The position numbers and the translations under genes are program-made. A stretch of 64,000 nucleotides of DNA from Sulfitobacter sp. (GTDB lineage: Bacteria > Pseudomonadota > Alphaproteobacteria > Rhodobacterales > Rhodobacteraceae): contig JABDKA010000049.1 of NCBI GenBank assembly GCA_013002405.1, positions 16,979 to 80,978 of the forward strand, written 5' to 3'. This document shows positions 15,670-25,174 of this stretch, one piece after another (position 1 is the stretch's first letter; each line of letters opens with the position of its first letter). The notes under the pieces were generated by a model, which was not told the DNA's origin, did not search any database, and was given only the letters and a program-made list of their open reading frames with translations.

Positions 15670-16546
15670 TCACACCTACTCCCCCGCCCAAGGCCAGTCC
15701 GTCCTCTGGATGCGGCTCTTGCTTTGGGCGCTGCTGATCCTCTTTGCGATCTGGTTCCTGCTGCCTGCCTATGTGGTCGTTGGAACCTCGCTCAAGGATC
15801 TTGAGGAAATCCGCGGGGGCTCACTCCTTGCCCTCCCGCATGAGCTGAACTTCAGCGCCTGGAAACATGCCTGGAACGAGGCCTGCATCGGTGTCCGGTG
15901 CACCGGGTTGGAGCCGTATTTCTGGAACTCCGTCTTCATGGCCCTTCCGGCTGTCTTCATCTCAACCCTGCTGGGTGCGCTGACGGGTTATGCCCTGACC
16001 AAGTTTCAGTTTCGCGGGGCCAACATGATTTTCGCGCTGATCCTCTTTGGCTGTTTCGTGCCCTTCCAGGTGGTGATCCTGCCCATGGCTCAGACTTTGG
16101 GACGGCTGGGCATCACCAACACTGTCTATGGTCTGATCCTGGTTCACTCGGTCTATGGTCTGGCCTTCACCACGCTTTTTTTCCGCAACTACTATGTCAC
16201 CATTCCCGATGAACTGGTGCGCGCGGCTACCATCGACGGGGCGGGGTTCTTCACCATCTTTCGCCGGATCATTCTGCCCCTGTCACCACCCATCATCGTG
16301 GTGTCTGTCATTTGGCAGTTCACCCAGATCTGGAACGATTTCCTCTTCGGGGCCTCCTTCACCACCGGCGGCGCGCAGCCCATCACGGTGGCGATGAACA
16401 ACCTTGTGAATACCACCACGGGCGTCAAACAGTACAACGTCGATATGGCCGCGGCCCTGATCACCGCCGCGCCCACGCTTTTCGTCTATATCGTCGCGGG
16501 CCGCTATTTCGTGCGCGGGCTGACGGCGGGATCGGTCAAAGGATAA
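15662..16546 (+). CDS. gtsC: Sugar ABC transporter permease 2 (MalG/GtsC type)
   Basis: 294 residues with six membrane segments (first: [20 protein letters not shown]). The EAA loop reads [20 protein letters not shown], and the MalG-type ending [11 protein letters not shown] is present. A short Cys-containing insert ([15 protein letters not shown]) follows the first periplasmic stretch, as in glucose/mannose-type MalG homologues. It pairs with the preceding permease and is followed 4 bp later by the ATPase gene. Confidence 0.9.
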   Translation: MSDHTYSPAQGQSVLWMRLLLWALLILFAIWFLLPAYVVVGTSLKDLEEIRGGSLLALPHELNFSAWKHAWNEACIGVRCTGLEPYFWNSVFMALPAVFISTLLGALTGYALTKFQFRGANMIFALILFGCFVPFQVVILPMAQTLGRLGITNTVYGLILVHSVYGLAFTTLFFRNYYVTIPDELVRAATIDGAGFFTIFRRIILPLSPPIIVVSVIWQFTQIWNDFLFGASFTTGGAQPITVAMNNLVNTTTGVKQYNVDMAAALITAAPTLFVYIVAGRYFVRGLTAGSVKG

Positions 16547-16550
16547 TCTC

Positions 16551-17669
16551 ATGGCTTCTCTGACAATCAAGAACGCGGTCAAACGCTACGGCAACGTCGA
16601 GGTTCTCAAGGGCGTCGATATCGACCTTGAGGATGGAGAGTTCCTGGTGCTGCTCGGGGCCTCCGGCTGCGGCAAATCCACCCTGTTGAACATGATCGCG
16701 GGGCTGGAAAGCGTGACCGAAGGTGAGATCATGATTGGTGACCGGGTCATCAACGACGTCCATCCCAAGGACCGCGACATCGCGATGGTGTTCCAGTCCT
16801 ACGCGCTTTACCCCAACATGTCGGTTGGCAAGAACATCTCCTTCGGGCTGGAAATGCGCGGCGTGCCCAAGAAGGAGCGGGACCAGGCGGTGCAGGAGGT
16901 GGCGAAGATGCTGCAGATGGATCACCTGCTGGACCGCAAACCGTCACAGCTTTCCGGTGGTCAGCGGCAGCGGGTGGCCATGGGCCGCGCCTTGGTGCGG
17001 CGGCCTGAGGTATTCCTGTTCGACGAACCGCTTTCAAACCTTGACGCCAAGCTGCGCCTTGAGATGCGGACCGAGATCAAGCGCCTGCACAAGCGGCTGA
17101 ATGCGACCATGGTATATGTCACGCACGACCAGATCGAGGCGCTGACGCTGGCCGACCGTATCGCGATCCTGAAGGACGGTGAGGTCCAGCAACTGGGCAC
17201 CCCGGCTGAGATTTATGACCGTCCGGTGAATATGTTCGTTGCTGGCCTTGTCGGCTCACCACCGATGAACTTCATTGAGGCGACGGTGGTGCGCACCGAT
17301 AGTGGATACGCCGCTGAGGTCATGGTCCGCGCCGCAGGGGCGGATCAGACAGTCCTTCTCGACCTTGATGCGCAGGCGGCGGATGTCTCTGACCGGGTGG
17401 GGCGAAAGATCATCGTGGGATTGCGCCCCGAAGCGATCACCCAGGCCGGTCAAAAGGCGGGCGGCGATGCACAAAGCTTTCCCTCCGACATCGACGTGAC
17501 CGAGGCAACGGGGGCTGACACGCTTTGCGTGCTGCACTGGAATGGCAAGGAAGTCATGGCGCGGGTCAGTTCCGGCTATGCCCAGATCATCGAAGGGACG
17601 ATGGATTTTGCCGTGGACATGAGCCGCGCGAGCCTGTTCGATCCAGAAACCGAGAAGCGGCTGGACTGA
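16551..17669 (+). CDS. gtsD: Sugar ABC transporter ATPase (UgpC/MalK family)
   Basis: 372 residues. Walker A is GASGCGKST (36-44), the signature [15 protein letters not shown] begins at residue 134, Walker B is [16 protein letters not shown], and the switch His follows in [12 protein letters not shown]-terminal TOBE/OB region of about 130 residues gives the MalK-like length. It energises the import complex formed with the two upstream permeases. It is 24 bp before the glucokinase gene, so import and phosphorylation are co-transcribed. Confidence 0.92.
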   Translation: MASLTIKNAVKRYGNVEVLKGVDIDLEDGEFLVLLGASGCGKSTLLNMIAGLESVTEGEIMIGDRVINDVHPKDRDIAMVFQSYALYPNMSVGKNISFGLEMRGVPKKERDQAVQEVAKMLQMDHLLDRKPSQLSGGQRQRVAMGRALVRRPEVFLFDEPLSNLDAKLRLEMRTEIKRLHKRLNATMVYVTHDQIEALTLADRIAILKDGEVQQLGTPAEIYDRPVNMFVAGLVGSPPMNFIEATVVRTDSGYAAEVMVRAAGADQTVLLDLDAQAADVSDRVGRKIIVGLRPEAITQAGQKAGGDAQSFPSDIDVTEATGADTLCVLHWNGKEVMARVSSGYAQIIEGTMDFAVDMSRASLFDPETEKRLD

Positions 17670-17693
17670 CCCCGCACCGGTCGGGAGGCGAAG

Positions 17694-18668
17694 ATGTGGC
17701 ACCTTGTTGCGGATGTGGGCGGTACGAACATGCGGCTTGCGGCCCTGTCGCCGGAAGGCGCGATATTGGAGCAGTGCTCCTTCGCCAGCGCCGATGCGCA
17801 GACGGTGCCTGACGCCTGCGCCGCATTCATTTCGGGGCGCGGCGCCGATCCGGCCTGGATCGTGGTGGCGGCGGCGGGTCCGGTTCGGGAAGGTGCGGTC
17901 AAGCTGACGAATGTGCACCAGACCCTGACGGAGGCGCAGTTGGCTGCGATTTGCCCGTCGGCCACCGTCCGCATTCTGAATGATTTCGAGGCGGCGGCCT
18001 GGTCACTGGCGACAGTCAGCCAGAAAGACGTGGAAATGCTTCGGGGTGCCTTGGACAATCGGAAGGCACCCCGTCTGATCATCGGTCCCGGGACGGGGCT
18101 GGGCGTGGGTGCCTTGATCTGGGCGCAAGGTCAGCCGCAGGTAGTCGCAGGCGAGGGCGGTCACGTGAGCCTGGCCCCTCGAACCTTTGAGGAAAGCCCC
18201 TATTTCGAGGCGCTTGTGGCCGCCCAGCCAGATTTCCGCATCGGCAACACCCTCGCTGTTGAGGCGGAGGCGATCCTGTCGGGGACCGGCATGCCCCACT
18301 TCTACCGCGCCATTGCGCAGGTGGAGGGGCAGGCGGCACCGCTTATCGGATCAGGGGAAATCTTTGCGGCCGCACGCGACAGACGTGACGGAGCGGCAGT
18401 GCGAGCAGTGACGCTTTTTCGGGACTACCTCGGCGGACTTGCAGGCGATCTGGGGCTGGCCTTCGGGGCCTGGGGCGGCATTTTCCTCACCGGCGGTGTG
18501 GCTCAGTCAAACCGCTGGCTCTTTGACGACGCTTTTCTGTCGGCGGTGAACGCGGGCGGACGGCACACTGCCTGGCGCGAGCGGTTGCCCGTCTGCCTTT
18601 ACCAGGATGCAAACTTTGGCCTGCTGGGCGCACGAAACTACATCGCGGCGCGGGAGCGGGGGGCATGA
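17694..18668 (+). CDS. glk: Glucokinase
   Basis: 324 residues, the normal length for the Glk (non-ROK) family. The N-terminal phosphate loop is VADVGGTNMRLAAL, the second nucleotide motif is IIGPGTGLGVGAL, and the glucose-binding GEGGHVSLAP matches E. coli Glk. It phosphorylates imported glucose to glucose-6-phosphate, the entry to the Entner-Doudoroff route whose last two enzymes are encoded just downstream on the other strand. The stop overlaps the start of the next gene (ATGA). Confidence 0.92.
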   Translation: MWHLVADVGGTNMRLAALSPEGAILEQCSFASADAQTVPDACAAFISGRGADPAWIVVAAAGPVREGAVKLTNVHQTLTEAQLAAICPSATVRILNDFEAAAWSLATVSQKDVEMLRGALDNRKAPRLIIGPGTGLGVGALIWAQGQPQVVAGEGGHVSLAPRTFEESPYFEALVAAQPDFRIGNTLAVEAEAILSGTGMPHFYRAIAQVEGQAAPLIGSGEIFAAARDRRDGAAVRAVTLFRDYLGGLAGDLGLAFGAWGGIFLTGGVAQSNRWLFDDAFLSAVNAGGRHTAWRERLPVCLYQDANFGLLGARNYIAARERGA

Positions 18669-19687
18669 GCCCTATCAAGGTGGGTCTTCTGGGCTACGGC
18701 ATGGCGGGCCGGGTGTTCCACGCGCCCCTGATCATGACAGAGCCGCGGATGGAGTTGGTAAGGATCGGCAGCCGGACCTTCGCCGACAAGAAATTGCCAG
18801 AGGGCGTAACGGCTGGCGCCATCGATGCGGTCATTGACGATCCCGAGATTGACCTGATTGTCATCGCCACGCCCAACGACAGCCACGCGCCACTGGCCAG
18901 GCGCGCGCTTGCGGCGGGCAAACATGTAGTGGTGGATAAGCCTTTTGCCCTGTCGGCAGAGGAAGCCGTTTCTGTGATCGAAGCAGCGCGGGAGGCGGAT
19001 CGTCTGCTCAGCGTTTTTCAGAATCGTCGCTGGGACGGTGGCTTTCTAACCGCGCAAATGGCGCTGTCAAAGAATCGTCTGGGCGAGGTCAGCTATGCCG
19101 CCCTGCATTTTGACCGCTACAGCCCGGTGATAAAAAATCGCTGGCGGGAGCAGGCAGTTCCGGGGTCGGGGGTACTTTACGATCTGGGGCCCCATCTTCT
19201 GGATCAAATCCTTTGTCTCTTCGGCAAGCCGGACGCCATCACCGCAACCCTCGCCGCGCAGCGTGAGGGAGCTATCGTGGACGACTTTTTTCACATCACC
19301 TGTGGCTTCGGTGCCCGACAGGTGGTGGCCCACGCCAGCGCTCTCATGCCTGACCACGGCCCGCGCATCGCGCTTTACGGCGATAGGGCGACGCTCTTTC
19401 AGTACGGCTTTGACGGGCAGGAAGGGGCACTCAAGGAAGGTCGCGCGCCGGACGATCCGGGCTGGGGTGAGACGCCGGGTAGTACGGTTATTCAGGTAGG
19501 GCCCGATGGGACTGAGACGGAGTTGGAGCCGCGCAAAGGCGCTTACGAGGCCTACTACGCGAACGTTGCCGCAGCCATCCTTGATGGTGCCCCGCTGGAG
19601 GTGACGCCCGATCAGGCGCTGACGGTAATGCAGATGCTGGACGCCGCCCGATTGAGTGCGGAGACGGGTCGCCGTGTGACGCTCTAA
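18665..19687 (+). CDS. Gfo/Idh/MocA-family NAD(P)-dependent oxidoreductase
   Basis: 340 residues. The N-terminal Rossmann domain has VGLLGYGMAGRVFHAPLI and IVIATPNDSHAPLARRAL, then VVVDKPFALSAEEA in place of the usual EKP motif. The C-terminal half is the alpha/beta domain with DLGPHLLDQILCLFG, whose Asp and His are typical active-site residues of this family. It is the last gene of the glucose operon and overlaps eda by four bases tail to tail. The substrate is probably a sugar or polyol related to the imported compound, but cannot be fixed from sequence. Confidence 0.85.
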   Translation: MSPIKVGLLGYGMAGRVFHAPLIMTEPRMELVRIGSRTFADKKLPEGVTAGAIDAVIDDPEIDLIVIATPNDSHAPLARRALAAGKHVVVDKPFALSAEEAVSVIEAAREADRLLSVFQNRRWDGGFLTAQMALSKNRLGEVSYAALHFDRYSPVIKNRWREQAVPGSGVLYDLGPHLLDQILCLFGKPDAITATLAAQREGAIVDDFFHITCGFGARQVVAHASALMPDHGPRIALYGDRATLFQYGFDGQEGALKEGRAPDDPGWGETPGSTVIQVGPDGTETELEPRKGAYEAYYANVAAAILDGAPLEVTPDQALTVMQMLDAARLSAETGRRVTL

Positions 19688-20328
19688 GCCAGTCCTGCCG
19701 CGGCGCGGGCCAGCTCTTCGATCCCTTCCCAATCGCCCTTTTCCATCAGATCCCGCGGCGCGACCCAGCTGCCGCCGGCGCAGATGACGTTGGGCAGGGA
19801 AAGATAGTCGGCGGCATTGACCGTGCTGACGCCACCCGTGGGGCAGAAACCGATCTGCGGGAGCGGGGAGGCGAGCGATTTCAGAAAAGGCACGCCCCCG
19901 GCAGCTTCGGCCGGGAAGAATTTGAGCATATCGTAACCGCGTTCCAACAGGCGCATCGCTTCGCTTGCGCTGGCAGCGCCGGGTAGAAGGGGCAGTTCGG
20001 CCGCCTCGCACGCGTGCAGCAGGCGGTCTGTGGCACCCGGCGAAACGGCAAACACCGCGCCCGCGTCGCGCGCCGCTATGACATCATCGGGGGTCAGGAC
20101 AGTCCCCGCCCCGACATGACCGCCGGGGACCTTCGCCATCTCGGCGATGACTTCGAGTGCGGCTGGTGTGCGGAGGGTGACTTCCAGGGCTGGTAATCCG
20201 CCCCGGATCAATGCTTCGGCCAGGGGCCGGGCATGGGCGGGTTCGTGAACCACCAGCACCGGAACGATCGGGGCCAGGGCACAGATTTCGCGCGCGCGGG
20301 CGCTGGCCTCGTGAGGTTGCAGGGTCAT
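19684..20328 (-). CDS. eda: 2-keto-3-deoxy-6-phosphogluconate (KDPG) aldolase
   Basis: 214 residues. The Schiff-base Lys is Lys136 in DMLKFFPAE and the catalytic Glu is Glu49 in ALEVTLRTP, both at the spacing of E. coli Eda. The phosphate-binding loop is PTGGVS. It splits KDPG into pyruvate and glyceraldehyde-3-phosphate, the last step of the Entner-Doudoroff pathway. Its start overlaps the stop of edd by four bases, so the two are translationally coupled. Confidence 0.95.
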   Translation of the reverse strand: MTLQPHEASARAREICALAPIVPVLVVHEPAHARPLAEALIRGGLPALEVTLRTPAALEVIAEMAKVPGGHVGAGTVLTPDDVIAARDAGAVFAVSPGATDRLLHACEAAELPLLPGAASASEAMRLLERGYDMLKFFPAEAAGGVPFLKSLASPLPQIGFCPTGGVSTVNAADYLSLPNVICAGGSWVAPRDLMEKGDWEGIEELARAAAGLA

Positions 20329-22139
20329 GCCATCTCTCCAAAAACGCTCGCACCGGTTTCGGCTGTACCGACCGCGCTGCGGAAGGCGGCAAACAATTCG
20401 CGTCCAGTGCCGAAGCTGTTGGGCGACAGATCGACCGTGGCGGCAGGCCGGTCCAGCACACCTTCGGTGAGGATCTCCAACTGCCCGCTATCCGCATCCA
20501 GACGCAGCCGGTCACCGTCACGCAATTTTGCAATGGGTCCACCGCTGGCCGCCTCCGGGCAGACATGGATCGCGGCGGGCACCTTGCCCGAGGCGCCGGA
20601 CATGCGCCCGTCGGTCACAAGAGCGACCTTCAGGCCGCGCCCCTGCAGGATCGACAGAAGCGGTGTCAGGGCATGCAGTTCGGGCATGCCGTTCGCCTGG
20701 GGGCCCTGAAAGCGGACCACGACGATGGTATCGTCCGTGAACTCACCCGCTTTGAAGGCGGTCTTGACCGCCTCCTGATCCGAAAAGACCCGGACGGGCG
20801 CTTCGACGATATGGTGTTCTGGTGCGACCGCAGAAACCTTGATCACCGCACTGCCAAGGGAACCAGTCAGTTGCACAAGCCCGCCGGTGGACTGAAAGGG
20901 GTCGGAGGCAGGGCGCAGGATCTTGTCATTCAGGCTTTCGCCCGCGCCCGCTTCCCAGGTCAGTTCACCATCTCTGAGCCTGGGCTCCTGCGTGTAGCGG
21001 TGCAGGCCATCCCCGGCCACGGTACGGGTGTCGGGATGCAAAAAACCGCTCTCAAGCAGGGAGCCGATCATGTAGCCCAGGCCGCCGGCTGCGTGGAAGT
21101 GGTTCACATCCGCCAGTCCGTTCGGATAGACCCGCGCCATCAGGGGTACGGCGGCGGAGATGTCGGCGAAGTCCTGAGCTTCCAGAATGATGCCGCCCGC
21201 GCGCGCCATTGCGATGAGGTGGATCAGCAGGTTGGTGGACCCGCCCGTGGCCATCAGGCCCACAATGCCGTTGACGAAGGCCTTTTCATCCAACACCTCA
21301 CAAACCGGTGTATATGCATTGCCAAGCGCGCTTAGCTCAAGCGCGCGCTGCGCACCGGCGCGGGTGAGTGCTTCGCGCAGGGGCGTGCCGGGGTTGACGA
21401 AGCTTGCGCCGGGCAGATGCAGGCCCATGAACTCCATCAGCATCTGGTTGGTATTCGCCGTGCCATAGAAGGTGCAGGTGCCGGGGCCGTGGTAGGCGGC
21501 CATCTCGGCGGCCATCAGCTTGTCCCGCCCGCATTCGCCAGCGGCGAATTCCTGGCGTACCTTAGCCTTTTCATCGTTGGCCAAGCCGCTGGTCATTGGC
21601 CCCGCGGGCATGAAGACTGCTGGAAGGTGGCCGAAAGTCTGCGCGGCGATGACAAGGCCCGGCACGATCTTGTCGCAGACGCCCAGAAATACGGCTGCGT
21701 CAAAGGTGTTGTGGCTAAGCGCGACACCCGTCGCCATCGCAATCACGTCGCGGGAGAAGAGGCTCAGCTCCATACCCGCCTCCCCTTGCGTGACCCCGTC
21801 ACACATGGCCGGCACGCCACCGGCGACCTGCGCGGTGCATCCTACGTCGCGTGCCGCTATCCGGATCAGATCGGGGTAACTCTCAAACGGCTGGTGGGCT
21901 GACAGCATGTCGTTGTAGGCGGTGACGATGCCCAGATGGGCCGCACGTCCCCCGGCGAGGGCCGCCTGATCGTTCCCCGTCGCGGCATAGGCGTGGGCCT
22001 GACCGCTGCAGGAGAGATGCGCCCGGGAGGGTCCCTTGGACTGGGCGGCCTTCATGCGGCCCAGAAAGATCCCACGCGGCTTTTCGCTGCGCGCGATGAT
22101 GCGGTCGGTTACCTCTACGATCTTGGCGTTCAAAGCCAT
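20325..22139 (-). CDS. edd: 6-phosphogluconate dehydratase
   Basis: 604 residues, the usual Edd length in the IlvD/Edd family. Fe-S ligand regions are visible in FLGVCDKIVPGL and GTCTFYGTANTNQM, together with the conserved TDGRMSGASGKVPAAIH near the C-terminus. The enzyme dehydrates 6-phosphogluconate to KDPG. A good AAAGGA ribosome site precedes ATG 22139, and a perfect palindromic operator lies 32 bp upstream. Neither zwf nor pgl, which make its substrate, is in the window. Confidence 0.95.
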   Translation of the reverse strand: MALNAKIVEVTDRIIARSEKPRGIFLGRMKAAQSKGPSRAHLSCSGQAHAYAATGNDQAALAGGRAAHLGIVTAYNDMLSAHQPFESYPDLIRIAARDVGCTAQVAGGVPAMCDGVTQGEAGMELSLFSRDVIAMATGVALSHNTFDAAVFLGVCDKIVPGLVIAAQTFGHLPAVFMPAGPMTSGLANDEKAKVRQEFAAGECGRDKLMAAEMAAYHGPGTCTFYGTANTNQMLMEFMGLHLPGASFVNPGTPLREALTRAGAQRALELSALGNAYTPVCEVLDEKAFVNGIVGLMATGGSTNLLIHLIAMARAGGIILEAQDFADISAAVPLMARVYPNGLADVNHFHAAGGLGYMIGSLLESGFLHPDTRTVAGDGLHRYTQEPRLRDGELTWEAGAGESLNDKILRPASDPFQSTGGLVQLTGSLGSAVIKVSAVAPEHHIVEAPVRVFSDQEAVKTAFKAGEFTDDTIVVVRFQGPQANGMPELHALTPLLSILQGRGLKVALVTDGRMSGASGKVPAAIHVCPEAASGGPIAKLRDGDRLRLDADSGQLEILTEGVLDRPAATVDLSPNSFGTGRELFAAFRSAVGTAETGASVFGEMA

Positions 22140-22171
22140 ATCAGGGGTCCTTTCGGTGGATTCTGGTAATT

Positions 22172-22183
22172 GTTAGCGCTAAC
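22172..22183. promoter_or_regulatory. LacI/GalR-type operator upstream of edd-eda
   Basis: GTTAGCGCTAAC is a perfect 12-bp palindrome with a central CG, the form recognised by LacI-family repressors. It lies between the edd start at 22139 and the end of the TRAP permease gene at 22233, where an edd promoter has to be. I saw no second copy near the glucose importer and no lacI-type gene in the window, so the regulator must be elsewhere. Confidence 0.7.
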
Positions 22184-22232
22184 TATCACCATAACGAAGG
22201 GTCTGGCAACGGATTAAGGGCGATCTCCCTCA

Positions 22233-24002
22233 TCAGGTGAGGCGAAGGAAGACCGTGGCCAGTCCGATGAGAAGAAGGACCAGCCGCATCGGCAGCGCGG
22301 CCCGGCCGATGAGCGCGAAGGAGAGACAGGAAAGACCAACGCCGACCTGCGCAAAGGAGAAGAGGGCAGTCAGAGGTGCGCTGGTCAAGCGGATCAGGCT
22401 GTCATGCACAATCATGCTCAAGGGTATGACGTAGAGCCCGACGCCAAGGGCCATGGCTGTCAGGGCCACCTTGAGCCAGTTTTCCCCGATCATGCCGGCC
22501 GCGATGAAGACAGCCCCGCAGACCGGGGGCGTAATAGTCGACAGGAGCGCAAACCAGAAGACGAAAAGGTGCGCCTGCAGGGCCTGCAGACCAAGCTCGA
22601 TCAGGGCGGGCCCCGCGACGGAGACACAGATCACGTAGGCGGCGGTGGTCGGCACTTCCATCCCGAGGATCAAACAGGCAAGTGCCGTCAGCAAAAGCGC
22701 GGGCCAGAGCGCGCCACCGGAGCCGGACAGGATGACGGAAGTGATCTTGACCCCCAGACCGGTGATTCCCAGCACGCCGATGATGATCGAGGCACAGATG
22801 ATGATCGCCGCAATCATGGCGACCTGAGAACCGGCGTTGATCAGTGTGTCGCCCAGTCGGCTGAGCCCCTGGCGCAGGTCGATCACGGGCCGCGCATCGA
22901 CGAAAAGCGCGGCAGTTCCGGCAAATATGGCGAGGGCGGCAGCATACTGCGGAGTGAAGCCAAGGACGAACATTGCGCCCAGCAGAACGGTGAAGGGAAC
23001 GAGGAAAAAGGCGGAGGTGATGAACACCGCGCGCCGGTCGGGTCTTTCATCCACTGGCACGCCCTTCAGTTCGAACCGTTGCGCGTAGGCGTTGATGCCC
23101 ATCCAGACGGTCAGGAAATAGAGTATTGCGGGCAGAAGGGCAGCCAGCATGATTTCAACGTAAGGCACACCCGTCAGTTCCACCATGACAAAGGCCCCGG
23201 CCCCCATCAGCGGCGGCATGATTTGCCCACCCGAGGAGGCGACGGCCTCAACCGCCGCCGCCAGCCGTTTTGGGTATCCCAGCTTGGTCATGGCAGGCAG
23301 CGTGATCGCCCCGGTGGAGGCGACATTGGCCGAGGCCGAGCCCGAGATGGAGCCGAAGAGCGCCGATGAGAGAACCGAGACCTTCGCGGCACCCCCCGTC
23401 AGCCGCCCCGCGGCGGCGGAGGCGAGGTTCATGAAACCCTGTCCCGCTTCACCCGCGTTCAGCACTGTGCCGAAGATGACAAAGATCGCCACCACGCCCA
23501 CCGAAACACCCGTCAGGCTGCCCCAAAGGCCACCTTCCGCCGCGACCAGCGTGCCAAGAAAACTGCGCAGGGGCGTGCCCGCGTGTCCGAATTCACCAGG
23601 TATGTGCTGTCCGAAGAGGCCGTAGAGAAGGGCCGCCAGCGCGACCAGCGGGAGGGGCCAGCCAATCATCCGCCGCGCGCCTTCCATTGCGATGAGAAGC
23701 AGGGAAACGGCAAGGATCACCTGAAAGCGGTCCTCAAGGAAACCGTATTGATTGCGCAGGACCTGGTGGTTCACTGCCACCCAGAGGCAGCCCGCGATGC
23801 CAACAGCGGCGATCGCCAGCCCGCTCCACCTGTGAAAGGAGGTCCGCGCGGCAAAGATAAAGACCCAAGGCAGGATCAGCGCCATGTGCAGGGGCCGCGC
23901 CACCAGGTTGGGCACCAGACCGTAGAAAATCAGCCCGATGTGAAAGAAGCACGTCAGGGCACCAAGGCCGATCCAGAGGGGCCTCAAGGGGCTGTCGGTC
24001 AT
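22233..24002 (-). CDS. TRAP transporter fused permease (4TM-12TM, TAXI type)
   Basis: 589 residues from ATG 24002; an upstream in-frame ATG at 24035 has a poorer ribosome site. The chain has about sixteen hydrophobic segments: four N-terminal DctQ-like helices (for example LIFYGLVPNLVARPLHMALI) fused to the large DctM-like part with FGSISGSASANVASTGAIT and GGQIMPPLMGAGAFVMVE, hallmark motifs of fused TRAP permeases. These work with TAXI binding proteins, encoded just upstream. The driving force would be a sodium or proton gradient. The substrate is unknown (often C4-dicarboxylates, glutamate or other organic acids). Confidence 0.92.
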   Translation of the reverse strand: MTDSPLRPLWIGLGALTCFFHIGLIFYGLVPNLVARPLHMALILPWVFIFAARTSFHRWSGLAIAAVGIAGCLWVAVNHQVLRNQYGFLEDRFQVILAVSLLLIAMEGARRMIGWPLPLVALAALLYGLFGQHIPGEFGHAGTPLRSFLGTLVAAEGGLWGSLTGVSVGVVAIFVIFGTVLNAGEAGQGFMNLASAAAGRLTGGAAKVSVLSSALFGSISGSASANVASTGAITLPAMTKLGYPKRLAAAVEAVASSGGQIMPPLMGAGAFVMVELTGVPYVEIMLAALLPAILYFLTVWMGINAYAQRFELKGVPVDERPDRRAVFITSAFFLVPFTVLLGAMFVLGFTPQYAAALAIFAGTAALFVDARPVIDLRQGLSRLGDTLINAGSQVAMIAAIIICASIIIGVLGITGLGVKITSVILSGSGGALWPALLLTALACLILGMEVPTTAAYVICVSVAGPALIELGLQALQAHLFVFWFALLSTITPPVCGAVFIAAGMIGENWLKVALTAMALGVGLYVIPLSMIVHDSLIRLTSAPLTALFSFAQVGVGLSCLSFALIGRAALPMRLVLLLIGLATVFLRLT

Positions 24003-24053
24003 GGGGAAATCCGGATTTGGCCCCGCCCTTCGCATGGGGCAGGGCCTGGTTCC

Positions 24054-25010
24054 TTACATGTGCGCGTCGCTCAAGGCAGCGCCGATTTCCTTGTAGTACT
24101 CAACAGCACCCGGATGGATCTTGTTGGTGATATTGCTCAGCATGTCCGTGCTGACCCCGGCCCACCAGGCCGCATCACCGGCCATCTTGCCCTTGTTCTC
24201 CCAGTACGTCTTGGTCAGCGTGTAGGCGGTTTCATCATCCATCTTGGAGGTCGTGTAGGCCACCACCGGCAAGGAGGTCGTGACGATGTCGCTCTTTTGC
24301 CCCGCGTAGGTGCCCGCAGGGATGACCAGCCGCGTCCGCTTGGACTGCGCCACCTGATCGTCGGTGAGCGAGATGACGTTGACCCCCGTCGATGCCGCCG
24401 CCTCGATCACGTTGGGCGCGGGGTAGGAGCCTGCGGTCACAAAACCGTCGATCTGGCCGTTTTTGAGCGCATTCACGGCATTGGAAAGCTCCGAATCCGC
24501 CATTTTCACCTTCCCCTCCAGACCAAAGAGCCCAAGGTACTTGGCCCCCTCGCGCGCTCCGAATGAACCGGAGCCAAGCAGGATCGTCTTGCCCTCCATC
24601 CCGGCGAAATCGGTCACGCCGCTCTCCTCTGACATGACAAAGTGCATCGTCAGCGAGGGAATGGGGAAAAGCGCGCGGATCTCATCAAAGGCCGGATCGC
24701 CCTTCCCCTCGAACATTGCCTTGCCACCCTGGGCCAGTCCCACCAGCGCGGGCGGCGTGGTAAAGACATAGTCGCCCCCGCGAGCGCGCACCTCCATCAC
24801 GTTCTGAACCGACCCCTGGCTTTCTTCGACGGTGACGTTGATCTCTCCGTCAGTGCCCGCCTTCATGGCTTCGGCCAGTTGAACGCCCATCTGGTAGTAG
24901 GACGAAGTACTCTTGGCGGACTTGTAGGTGACGCGGGTTTCTGCCCATGCGGCGGAGCCAAAGGCGATGGCGGTTGCGGCCGCAAGGCCAAGTGTTCTTG
25001 CGAAAGTCAT
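24054..25010 (-). CDS. TRAP transporter TAXI-family solute-binding protein
   Basis: 318 residues. A signal peptide (MTFARTLGLAAATAIAFGSAAWA) is followed by TYKSAKSTSSYYQMGVQLAEAMK, the start of TAXI-type binding proteins. Internal LLGSGSFGAREGAKYL and DGFVTAGSYPAPNVIEAA fit the same family. It lies 51 bp upstream of the fused permease gene on the same strand. Together they form a two-component TRAP importer of unknown organic anion. The gap on its 5' side (25011-25174) must carry its promoter and that of the divergent sulfurtransferase gene. Confidence 0.92.
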   Translation of the reverse strand: MTFARTLGLAAATAIAFGSAAWAETRVTYKSAKSTSSYYQMGVQLAEAMKAGTDGEINVTVEESQGSVQNVMEVRARGGDYVFTTPPALVGLAQGGKAMFEGKGDPAFDEIRALFPIPSLTMHFVMSEESGVTDFAGMEGKTILLGSGSFGAREGAKYLGLFGLEGKVKMADSELSNAVNALKNGQIDGFVTAGSYPAPNVIEAAASTGVNVISLTDDQVAQSKRTRLVIPAGTYAGQKSDIVTTSLPVVAYTTSKMDDETAYTLTKTYWENKGKMAGDAAWWAGVSTDMLSNITNKIHPGAVEYYKEIGAALSDAHM

Positions 25011-25174
25011 GTGATCCTCCCAATCATTAAGGCGCTACACTGCGATCTGCGGTGACGAAGGGCAAGTCCGGGGTACGGGCCCGAGCAAATCCGCATCCGC
25101 GCATGCCGGGGCCTTGCCAGTATGGCGCGCCGAAGATAGGCAGAAATGAACCGACGCCGGGGAAAGGATACCGC

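Noticed and set aside
20211-21335. 374-residue plus-strand frame opposite edd/eda
   Set aside because: Edd and Eda are unambiguous on the minus strand; this frame has no recognisable motif.
22404-23369. 321-residue plus-strand frame opposite the TRAP permease
   Set aside because: Charged, low-complexity antisense text (many Gly, Asp, Arg) opposite a membrane protein; a typical shadow.
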